Positions 28,362 through 35,586 of a stretch of 64,000 nt of DNA are shown in pieces. The notes below the pieces were generated by a model. That model was not told where the DNA came from and did no database searches. It saw nothing but the letters and a program-made list of their open reading frames with translations. The stretch comes from Croceicoccus sp. YJ47 (GTDB taxonomy: Bacteria; Pseudomonadota; Alphaproteobacteria; Sphingomonadales; Sphingomonadaceae). The first letter of the stretch is position 1; the number at the start of each line of letters is the position of its first letter. The position numbers and the translations under genes were made by a program. The stretch is from assembly GCF_016745095.1 (NCBI RefSeq), contig NZ_CP067087.1, forward strand, positions 1,414,501 to 1,478,500. Direction: 5' to 3'.

Positions 28362-28774
28362 TCCTCAAGGGCGGTCGCAGGATCGCGCTGCTGGACCTCG
28401 TCACCGATCGCGACGTCGCCATCGCCCGCCGGCGGGTCGGCGATGCCATGGCAAAGCGCGGATGCCGCGAATTGATGCAGACGCGTTTCGTCACGGCGGT
28501 GAGCGAGATCGCCCGCAATGCCATCGTGCACGGCGGGGGCGGGCGGCTCGCGATCTACGAGTTTCCGGGCAATCGCAAGATCGGCATCGAATGCATCGAC
28601 GAGGGGCCGGGCATCGCCGATGTGGAGCAGGCGATGACCGACGGTTTTTCGACGCGCGACAGCCTCGGTCGCGGATTGGGTGGAGCCAAAAGGCTGTCTC
28701 ATGAGTTCGAGATCGATACCCATGGAGAAACAGGCACCATTGTCCGCATGACCGGATTGCAGAACACACGATGA
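28358..28774 (+). CDS. rsbT: RsbT-like serine/threonine kinase (switch protein)
   Basis: GHKL-fold kinase of 138 aa, overlapping rsbS and the next gene by 4 bp each. Motifs are the N-box EIARNAIVHGGGG, G1 DEGPGI and G2 RGLGGAKRL, complete for ATP binding. By homology it is held by RsbR-RsbS, phosphorylates both on stress, then leaves to act on an output partner. In Bacillus the partner is phosphatase RsbU; no RsbU follows here, so the free RsbT may act on the kinase or phosphatase fusions downstream. Confidence 0.9.
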   Translation: MILKGGRRIALLDLVTDRDVAIARRRVGDAMAKRGCRELMQTRFVTAVSEIARNAIVHGGGGRLAIYEFPGNRKIGIECIDEGPGIADVEQAMTDGFSTRDSLGRGLGGAKRLSHEFEIDTHGETGTIVRMTGLQNTR

Positions 28775-29778
28775 GCGAATGGCTCAAGATCGCGGAACCC
28801 AGCACGGTTGCGGAGGCGCGCCGCCGTGCGCGCCGCCATGCGGGTGCGGCGGGGCTCGGCTCGATCGCCACCGAACATGTCGCCATCGTCGCCACCGAAA
28901 TCGCGCAGAACATCCTGCGCCACGGCGGCGGGGGCCGGATGCTGACCTGCATCACCGGTGGGGCGGGGCATGTGCGGCTGCATGTGATCGGCATCGACGA
29001 CGGGCCGGGCATCGAACGGCTCGGCCGGATGATGAAGGACGGCGTGTCCACCCGCCATTCCGCCGGGACCGGGCTCGGCGCGATCGCGCGCCTGTCCGAC
29101 CGGTTCGACATCATGACCGCGCGGGGCAAGGGCACCACCGTCATGAGCGAGTTCGTGCCCAAGACCGCCGCGATGAGCGATCTTTGCGACGAGGCCGGCA
29201 TGCGCACCCCTTTTCCGGGAGAGCGGGAATGCGGCGACCAGATCGCGATGAAGCAGGCCGGCCCGGTGAGCATCTACATGCTGTGCGACGGGCTGGGCCA
29301 TGGGGCGAAGGCCGCCGTCGCCGCGGACACCGCACGGCGCGTGTTTCTCGACACGCCGGGGGAGGATCCGGCCGCTTTGCTCGCCGCGATGGGCACAGGG
29401 CTTGCGGGCACGCGCGGGGCGGTGGCCGCGGTCGTGACCGTGGACCGGGCGCAGGGGGCGCTGTCCTATGCCGGCATCGGCAATATCTCGACGATGATCG
29501 TGCAGGGCGGCGCGATCAAGCGGCTGCCGGTGCGGGACGGCCTGCTCGGCGGGCGGGCGGCGTCCCCCCATACCGAGCAATGCGCGATTGCGCCCGATGC
29601 GACCGTGCTGATGCATTCGGACGGGGTGAGCACGCTGCGCGGACTGGAGCGGCGCGGTCCGCTGTTTTATCGCAGCGCGCCGGTCATCGCCGCGACCCTG
29701 CTGGACGAAAACACGCGCGGCCGCGACGATGCCAGCATTCTTGCCGCCCGCATGACCCCGGCGAGGGTGGGCGAATGA
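28771..29778 (+). CDS. RsbT-like ATPase fused to RsbX/SpoIIE-type phosphatase
   Basis: Two-domain protein of 335 aa. Residues 1-130 form a second RsbT-like ATPase (N-box EIAQNILRHGGGG, G1 DDGPGI, G2 GTGLGAI). Residues 150-328 form a PPM/SpoIIE phosphatase with CGDQ (154-157), DGLGHG (173-178), HSDG (282-285) and GRDDASI (317-323), the metal-site motifs of RsbX. RsbX in Bacillus resets the stressosome by dephosphorylating RsbR and RsbS. Here the reset enzyme carries a kinase-fold partner in one chain. The gene overlaps rsbT and the histidine kinase by 4 bp each. Confidence 0.87.
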   Translation: MSEWLKIAEPSTVAEARRRARRHAGAAGLGSIATEHVAIVATEIAQNILRHGGGGRMLTCITGGAGHVRLHVIGIDDGPGIERLGRMMKDGVSTRHSAGTGLGAIARLSDRFDIMTARGKGTTVMSEFVPKTAAMSDLCDEAGMRTPFPGERECGDQIAMKQAGPVSIYMLCDGLGHGAKAAVAADTARRVFLDTPGEDPAALLAAMGTGLAGTRGAVAAVVTVDRAQGALSYAGIGNISTMIVQGGAIKRLPVRDGLLGGRAASPHTEQCAIAPDATVLMHSDGVSTLRGLERRGPLFYRSAPVIAATLLDENTRGRDDASILAARMTPARVGE

Positions 29779-30959
29779 TCGACATCATCACCGTCCGCAT
29801 CGCCGCGGAGGCCGATATCGCCCGCGTCCGGCAGGTTGCCGACAAGGTCGCGCAATCCTTCGGCCTGGAAAGCTTCGCGCGCACCCGCATGGTGACCGCC
29901 GTGCTCGAAATTTCGCGCAATGCGCTTCAATACGGGGGCGGCGGGCAGGTGCGTTTTTCCGCCACGCCGAAACCGGGCGGTTCCGAAATCGGCGTGCGCG
30001 TCACCGATCAGGGCACCGGCATCGACAATCCCGCCGCATTCGAGCGCGAGCGGCGCCCCTATCTCGAAACGAAGGCCGCGACCCGCGGGCTGGGCCTGGG
30101 GTTGAGCGGGGTTAAGCGGCTCGCCGACAATTTCGACATCGCCTCCTCGCCGCAGGGGACGCGCGTGGCGATGGCCTTTTTCGTGCCCGTCCCCGCCGAC
30201 GAAATCGCCCGGCGCGCAGCCGCGGCGGCCGAAGCGGTGCTCGGCCTTGGCAGTGCGGACCCCATCGCCGAACTCTCGCGTCAGAACCGCGAGCTTGCCG
30301 CCGCGATGGCGGAGCGCGAACTGCTCATCGACGAGGTGCACCACCGCACCGGCAACAATCTCGCCCTCATCGTCAGCTTCATCCAGATGAGCAAGCGCAA
30401 GGCCGCCTCCCCCGAAACGCGGCAGGCCATGGCGGAGCTGGAGGCGCGGGTGCATTCCGTCGCCCGCGTGCATCAGGAACTCCAACGTGCACAGCAGAGC
30501 GACCGAATCGAATTGCTCCCCCTGCTCGAAAACGTGGCGAAACATGCGAGCGACGCTTTTTCCAGTGTCAATCTTTCCGTCGACATCGACGTGGTAAGCG
30601 AACCGGTGGAGGTCGTGAGCAGCACGGCCATCGATTTCGGCCTGATCGTGGGCGAATTGATAACGAATGCGTTCAAACATGCGTTCGAGGGGCGCAGCAA
30701 GGGCCGCATCGCCATCCGCTTCGATCGCACGGAGGGGACCGATCCGGGCTGGGTCCTGATCGTGCGGGACGACGGGGTCGGCACGCCGGAGGATGCGCGC
30801 CCGGACCGCCCGCAATCGCTGGGCTGGCGCATGATCCGGGCGATGTCCGCGCGCCACGCCGCCAATATCGAAACCGACGGCAGCGACGGGTTCTGCTGCG
30901 CCATCACCTTTCCCCAGTCGGTCGTGCGCGCGCCGAATACCGCCGATACGGACGGGTAA
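29775..30959 (+). CDS. RsbT-like ATPase fused to a HisKA_2 histidine kinase
   Basis: Protein of 394 aa with no membrane segment. Residues 1-138 form a third RsbT-like ATPase (EISRNALQYGGGG, DQGTGI, TRGLGLGLSGVKRL). A linker to about 180 follows, then a HisKA_2 phosphoacceptor helix LLIDEVHHRTGNNLALI with probable phospho-His H189, and a HATPase_c (GELITNAFKHAFEG, RDDGVGTPED). HisKA_2/HWE kinases are the class that feeds PhyR in the alphaproteobacterial general stress response. It is the last gene of the rsb operon (ATG overlaps the previous stop), so it is the likely output. No response regulator is adjacent. Confidence 0.87.
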   Translation: MIDIITVRIAAEADIARVRQVADKVAQSFGLESFARTRMVTAVLEISRNALQYGGGGQVRFSATPKPGGSEIGVRVTDQGTGIDNPAAFERERRPYLETKAATRGLGLGLSGVKRLADNFDIASSPQGTRVAMAFFVPVPADEIARRAAAAAEAVLGLGSADPIAELSRQNRELAAAMAERELLIDEVHHRTGNNLALIVSFIQMSKRKAASPETRQAMAELEARVHSVARVHQELQRAQQSDRIELLPLLENVAKHASDAFSSVNLSVDIDVVSEPVEVVSSTAIDFGLIVGELITNAFKHAFEGRSKGRIAIRFDRTEGTDPGWVLIVRDDGVGTPEDARPDRPQSLGWRMIRAMSARHAANIETDGSDGFCCAITFPQSVVRAPNTADTDG

Positions 30960-31037
30960 TGCCGCTTTTGCCGCCGGCGGGCTGGCATGGGGGCAGGCTG
31001 TCCTGTAGACCGGCGGCAAAACCGTTGGAGACATGCC

Positions 31038-32012
31038 TTGGCCCGACCTGCGCTATTCGATTCCCTGCGCCTTCCGCTCATCTGCGCGCCGCTTTTCATC
31101 ATCTCCAACCCGCGCACGGTGATCGCGCAATGTACGGCCGGCGTCGTCGGCTCCTTTCCCGCGCTCAATGCCCGGCCCGCCGCCATGCTGGATGAATGGC
31201 TCCATGAAATTACCGAGGCGCTGGCCGCGTGGGACCGCGACAATCCGGACCGCCCCGCCGCGCCCTTTGCCGTGAATCAGATCGTCCACCGCTCCAACGA
31301 CAGGCTGGAAACCGACATGGCGGTCTGTGAAAAGCACAAGGTGCCGATGGTCATCACCTCGCTCGGCGCGCGCGAGGAGGTCAACCAGGCCGTCCATGGC
31401 TGGGGCGGGATCACCATGCACGATGTCATCGACAACCGTTTCGCGCACAAGGCGGTGGAAAAGGGCGCCGACGGGCTGATCGCGGTGGCGGCGGGTGCCG
31501 GCGGGCACGCGGGCGCGCTCTCGCCCTTTGCCCTGATGCAGGAAATCCGCGACTGGTTCGACGGGCCGCTGGCGCTCTCGGGCGCGATTGCGACGGGCCG
31601 CTCCATCCTCTCGGCGCAGGCGATGGGGGCCGATTTCGCCTATTCGGGCTCGATGTTCATCGCGACCGAGGAAGCGAACGCGGACGAACGATACAAGCAG
31701 ATGGTCGTCGACAGCGGCGCCTCCGACATCGTCTATTCCAATCTTTTCACCGGCGTGCACGGCAATTACCTGCGCGGGTCGATCGAAAACGCCGGCATGG
31801 ACCCCGACGATCTTCCGACCAGCGACCCGTCCAAGATGGATTTCGGCGGGTCGAAGGCGAAGGCGTGGAAGGACGTGTGGGGATGCGGCCAGGGCATCGG
31901 CACGGTGAAGGCCGTCGAACCCGTCGCCGCCAAGGTCGAGCGGCTTTCGCGCGAGTATCACGCCGCGAAGGCGGAGCTGAACCGCGACGCCTATCCCGAC
32001 GCCGCCGCCTGA
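31038..32012 (+). CDS. Nitronate monooxygenase (2-nitropropane dioxygenase family), TTG start
   Basis: FMN-dependent TIM-barrel enzyme of 324 aa. TTG at 31038 (MARPALFDSLRLP) is chosen: GGAG lies 7-8 nt upstream and this N-terminus matches the family, whereas the open frame before it does not. It has GVVGSFPALNARP near the N-terminus, the GAGGHAG flavin loop, and AIATGRSILSAQAMGADFAYSGS in the phosphate-binding end. Family members oxidise nitronates or act on other substrates; those near fatty-acid genes may have different roles. It follows the rsb operon by 78 bp and shares 22 bp of tail with the convergent dipeptidase gene. Confidence 0.88.
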   Translation: MARPALFDSLRLPLICAPLFIISNPRTVIAQCTAGVVGSFPALNARPAAMLDEWLHEITEALAAWDRDNPDRPAAPFAVNQIVHRSNDRLETDMAVCEKHKVPMVITSLGAREEVNQAVHGWGGITMHDVIDNRFAHKAVEKGADGLIAVAAGAGGHAGALSPFALMQEIRDWFDGPLALSGAIATGRSILSAQAMGADFAYSGSMFIATEEANADERYKQMVVDSGASDIVYSNLFTGVHGNYLRGSIENAGMDPDDLPTSDPSKMDFGGSKAKAWKDVWGCGQGIGTVKAVEPVAAKVERLSREYHAAKAELNRDAYPDAAA

Positions 32013-32683
32013 TCCCGCGACAGATAGCGCCATTCGGGCGGCAATTGCGCATCCGAGACCGGCGCGTATCGTTCGTAATCGGCCGCTGGCAGGCGGTAAT
32101 CCCACCATTCGGAGGGAAGCCCGACGAGCGGCACGCCCGTTTCGCCCGCGGCCGCCCGCACGGCGGCGTCCAGAGCGCGGCGATTTTCCGCGATCACAGC
32201 GCGCCGGTCGGGATCGACATCGGCAAAATCATGGGCGCGATCCGATTGGCGCTGGCCTGATTCCGTGAAATCGTCGAACGGCGTGCCGAGATCCAGATCG
32301 CCTGCATCGCCGAACGGTTGAATGTCGATCGCCATGCCGCGCGGGTGCGCGCCGGTGCCCGGCACGGCGAGCAGATGGCCCGGCACATCGGGACGGAGCG
32401 CCGCCATCGCCTGCTGCGCCTCGACCGGGCGGAAACAATCGAGCACGCGTATGCGATGGCCCGTCGCCTCGTGATAGATGCGCCCGGCGACATCGAACGC
32501 GGCGAGGAAACCCGCCTCCCCCAGCATGGTCACGTCCCGCCGATAGAGCGCGCCGAAACCGTTCACCGGGCACGCCGGATCGGCATAGGCGGGAACGATT
32601 GCGAAAACCCGTGGGTTCAATATGCGGGCGCAGGGCACGAGCACGAGGCCGTCGGACATCTCGAACCGGTCCATCATCGCCAT
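31991..32683 (-). CDS. D-alanyl-D-alanine dipeptidase-like (M15D) peptidase
   Basis: Zinc-peptidase fold of 230 aa. ATG at 32683 has GGAGG 9 nt upstream and is preferred over ATG 32698. Residues follow the VanX/DdpX pattern: R85 (DCFRPVEAQ), H113 and D120 (GAHPRGMAID), and E192 (SEWWD). The third zinc ligand of the family, His in EWWH, is here Asp195 (EWWDY), unusual but possibly still metal-binding. No clear signal peptide. It would hydrolyse D-Ala-D-Ala for cell-wall turnover. It overlaps the monooxygenase end by 22 bp and is divergent from psd. Confidence 0.8.
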   Translation of the reverse strand: MAMMDRFEMSDGLVLVPCARILNPRVFAIVPAYADPACPVNGFGALYRRDVTMLGEAGFLAAFDVAGRIYHEATGHRIRVLDCFRPVEAQQAMAALRPDVPGHLLAVPGTGAHPRGMAIDIQPFGDAGDLDLGTPFDDFTESGQRQSDRAHDFADVDPDRRAVIAENRRALDAAVRAAAGETGVPLVGLPSEWWDYRLPAADYERYAPVSDAQLPPEWRYLSRDQAAASG

Positions 32684-32821
32684 GCCGCGCGCCTCCATGA
32701 TCGGGGGAATGGCAACGATCTACACGCCCCGCGCGCCTCGACGCAAGAGTGTGCAGGGCCTACACCAACGGGACGACAGGGTCGCAGCATCCCCGCCGCG
32801 CCCGCCGCACGGGGAACGCGA

Positions 32822-33685
32822 ATGGCCGACCGACTGAAAATCTGGGCACAGCATCTGATGCCGAAACGGCGCATGACGCAATTTGCCGGGCGCGTCGCCG
32901 GGGCACAGGGCGGCGCGTGGACGCAGGCGCTCATCCGCTGGTTCGTGAAACGGTACGATGTCGATATGACAGAGGCGCAGGATCCCGACCTCGCCAGCTA
33001 TGACAGCTTCAACGCATTCTTCACCCGCCCCTTGCGCAACGGGGTGCGCCCCATCGCCGATGCCCCCTTCGTCAGCCCGGTGGACGGCGCGGTGAGCCAG
33101 TTCGGCGCCATCGACGACCACCGCATGGTGCAGGCGAAGGGGCATAGCTTCACCACGACGGAACTGCTCGCCGGGGATACCGATCTCGCCGCGCGGTTCC
33201 GCCATGGCAGCTTCGCCAACGTGTACCTGTCGCCGCGCGATTACCACCGCATCCACATGCCGTGCGACGGGCGGCTGATCCGCATGATCTACGTCCCCGG
33301 CGCCTTGTTCAGCGTGAATCCCGCCACCGCGCGCGGGGTGAAGGGGCTGTTCGCGCGGAACGAGCGGATCGTCTGCGTCTTCGAATCGGTCGAGCATGGG
33401 CCGTTCGTCATGGTGCTCGTCGGGGCGACCATCGTGGGCAGCATGGCCACGGTATGGCACGGCGTGGTCAATCCCCGCCGCACCGGGCGCATGGCCGAAT
33501 GGGCCTATGGCAAGCATGACATCGTCCTCGCCAAGGGGGAGGAGATGGGCCGGTTCCTCCTGGGATCGACGGTCATCATGCTGTTCGAGGCGGACACCAT
33601 CGCCTTTAACGAGGACTGGGCGCCGGAGCATTCCGTCCGTCTCGGTGAGAAGATGGGCGATGCTCTTTCCAGCGGCGGTGCCTGA
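32822..33685 (+). CDS. psd: Phosphatidylserine decarboxylase
   Basis: Membrane-associated enzyme of 287 aa that makes phosphatidylethanolamine. The start is ATG 32822 (MADRLKIWAQ); upstream frame lacks similarity. It has FFTRPLRNGVRPI, the VSPVDGAVSQFG segment, YHRIHMPCDG and the self-cleavage motif LGST with Gly248-Ser249, which gives the pyruvoyl group at the N-terminus of the alpha chain. Length and motif order match the class I (Proteobacterial) type. It is a single gene ended by a strong terminator. Confidence 0.93.
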   Translation: MADRLKIWAQHLMPKRRMTQFAGRVAGAQGGAWTQALIRWFVKRYDVDMTEAQDPDLASYDSFNAFFTRPLRNGVRPIADAPFVSPVDGAVSQFGAIDDHRMVQAKGHSFTTTELLAGDTDLAARFRHGSFANVYLSPRDYHRIHMPCDGRLIRMIYVPGALFSVNPATARGVKGLFARNERIVCVFESVEHGPFVMVLVGATIVGSMATVWHGVVNPRRTGRMAEWAYGKHDIVLAKGEEMGRFLLGSTVIMLFEADTIAFNEDWAPEHSVRLGEKMGDALSSGGA

Positions 33686-33705
33686 CCCCGTCTCCACCAT
33701 GCCAT

Positions 33706-33745
33706 GAAAAAGCCCCGCCCCGACGATGCGGAGCGGGGCCTTTTT
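33706..33745. terminator. Bidirectional terminator between psd and mmsA
   Basis: GCCCCGC (33712-33718) pairs with GCGGGGC (33733-33739), with further CCG/CGG pairing inside. It is flanked by AAAAA on the left and TTTTT on the right, so it works in both directions for the convergent genes. Confidence 0.85.
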
Positions 33746-33766
33746 CGCGCAGACAGCCGGGCCGTC

Positions 33767-35263
33767 CTATCCCATCGTCGGGATGACGAAGGCGTTTTCG
33801 CCCGTCGCCGACCCGTCGGGCCAGCGCTGCGTCACGGTCTTCACCTTGGTCCAGAAGCGCATGCCGTCCATGCCATACTGATTATGGTCGCCGAAACCGG
33901 ACCGCTTCCACCCGCCAAAGCTGTGATAGCTGACCGGCACGGGGATCGGCACGTTGATGCCGACCATGCCGACCTGCACCCGGTTCGCGAATTCGCGCGC
34001 GGCATGGCCGTTGCGGGTAAAGATCGCGACGCCATTGCCGTATTGATGCTCGCTCGGCAGGCGGACGGCATCCTCGAAATTGTCGGCACGCACCATTTGC
34101 AGGACGGGGCCGAAAATCTCTTCCTTGTAGCTTTCCATGTCGGTGGTGACCCGGTCGATCAGCGTCGGGCCGACGAAGAAACCATCCTCGTGCCCCTGCA
34201 GGCTGAAGCCGCGGCCGTCGATGACGATCTCGCCGCCTTCCTTCTCCGCCGTGGCGATCCAGTTCTCGATCCGCTGCTTGTGCTCCGGGGTCACGACCGG
34301 GCCGTATTGCGCCTCGGGATCGTTCGACACGCCGACGCGCAGCTTCTCGATCGCGGGGATGAGCTTTTCCTTTAGCCGCTCGGCCGTATCCTCGCCCACC
34401 GGAACGACGACCGGCAATGCCATGCAACGTTCGCCCGCCGAACCGAAGGCCGCTCCGACGAGGTCGTTGACCGTCACGTCGAGGTCGGCATCGGGCATGA
34501 CGATGCCGTGGTTCTTCGCACCGCCCATCGCCTGCACCCGCTTGCCGGCGGCGACACCGCGGTTGTAGACGTAATGCGCGATGTCGGACGACCCGACAAA
34601 GCTGACCGCCGCGATGGCTTCGTGGTCGAGAATGGCGTCGACCATTTCCTTGTCGCCGTGCACGACCTGCAGGATGCCTTCGGGTCCGCCGGCCTCCACG
34701 AACAATTCGGCGAGACGCACCGGCACGGACGGATCGCGCTCCGACGGTTTCAGGATGAAGGCATTGCCCACCGCAATGGCCATCGCCGACATCCACAGCG
34801 GGATCATCGCCGGGAAATTGAACGGGGTGATGCCCGCCCCGATGCCGAGCGGCTGCCGCATGGAATAGACATCGATGCCCGGCCCCGCGCCATGCGTATA
34901 TTCGCCTTTGAGCACCTGCGGGATGCCACAGGCGAATTCGACGACCTCGAGACCGCGCTGCACGTCGCCCTTCGCATCGTCGACCACCTTGCCATGCTCG
35001 CTCGCGAGGAGTTCGGCGAGCGATTGCATGTTCTGCTCGATCAGCTCCTTGTAACGGAACATCACGCGGGCGCGGCGCTGCGGATTGGTGGCGGCCCATG
35101 CGGGCTGCGCGGCCTGCGCCGCGGCAACCGCGGCGTCGAGCACGGACTTGTCGCCCAGCTTCACCTCGGCCTGGACCTGGCCTGTGGACGGGTTCCAGAT
35201 CTTGTGCGTGCGGCCGGTGCCCTGTGGCACGGTTCCGGTGATGAAATGGTCAACGTGGCGCAA
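33767..35263 (-). CDS. mmsA: CoA-acylating methylmalonate-semialdehyde dehydrogenase, TTG start
   Basis: Aldehyde dehydrogenase superfamily enzyme of 498 aa that converts methylmalonate or malonate semialdehyde to propionyl- or acetyl-CoA (valine, myo-inositol and beta-alanine breakdown). The start is TTG at 35263 (MRHVDHFITG) with GGGAAGG about 8 nt upstream. Motifs are ITPFNFPAMIPLW, GGAKNHGIVMPDAD (typical of MmsA) and catalytic C280 (SAGERCM); the usual Glu base is absent, as expected for CoA-acylating members. It is a single leftward gene after a 323-bp spacer and shares the psd terminator. Confidence 0.92.
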   Translation of the reverse strand: MRHVDHFITGTVPQGTGRTHKIWNPSTGQVQAEVKLGDKSVLDAAVAAAQAAQPAWAATNPQRRARVMFRYKELIEQNMQSLAELLASEHGKVVDDAKGDVQRGLEVVEFACGIPQVLKGEYTHGAGPGIDVYSMRQPLGIGAGITPFNFPAMIPLWMSAMAIAVGNAFILKPSERDPSVPVRLAELFVEAGGPEGILQVVHGDKEMVDAILDHEAIAAVSFVGSSDIAHYVYNRGVAAGKRVQAMGGAKNHGIVMPDADLDVTVNDLVGAAFGSAGERCMALPVVVPVGEDTAERLKEKLIPAIEKLRVGVSNDPEAQYGPVVTPEHKQRIENWIATAEKEGGEIVIDGRGFSLQGHEDGFFVGPTLIDRVTTDMESYKEEIFGPVLQMVRADNFEDAVRLPSEHQYGNGVAIFTRNGHAAREFANRVQVGMVGINVPIPVPVSYHSFGGWKRSGFGDHNQYGMDGMRFWTKVKTVTQRWPDGSATGENAFVIPTMG

Positions 35264-35586
35264 TGTGTATTCCTTCCCTTGCTCGTTTTCGTTCGCCTCG
35301 CCCGCGTTTCGGACCCGCGTGGGGGCGAAGCGCGGGCAGCGGATATTTCATCGGGTCAGTGCGGCCGTTCTTGCAACGACCGACCGACCCGTACTCGTTT
35401 CACTGCCGTGGCGGGACAGGTTGCGATGATGATACGATGCTTCCCATACGCTAGCGTACAAAGCCTGGTCAATAACGCCACGCGCTGCGCGTCTGACGGC
35501 GGGGACATGCAGCCGCGGACCTTCCATAGTCCAGCCGGCGGCGGAACGGGAACTGGTCACTATCATAGGGTCGCGGCGTGGCACCA
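35264..35586. promoter_or_regulatory. Intergenic region upstream of mmsA
   Basis: A 323-bp gap between the gabD stop and the mmsA start, with no supportable gene. It carries the candidate mmsA promoter and palindrome described separately (35443-35472). The rest, including the 180-nt leader, shows nothing I recognise. Confidence 0.5.
35443..35472 (-). promoter_or_regulatory. Candidate mmsA promoter overlapping a 12-bp palindrome
   Basis: On the minus strand, TTGACC (35472-35467), an 18-bp spacer and TATGGG (35448-35443). The perfect palindrome TACGCTAGCGTA (35447-35458) fills the spacer end and overlaps the -10. A regulator bound there would block RNA polymerase. A TetR-type protein is a plausible ligand. 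No second copy was noticed in the window. Confidence 0.45.
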
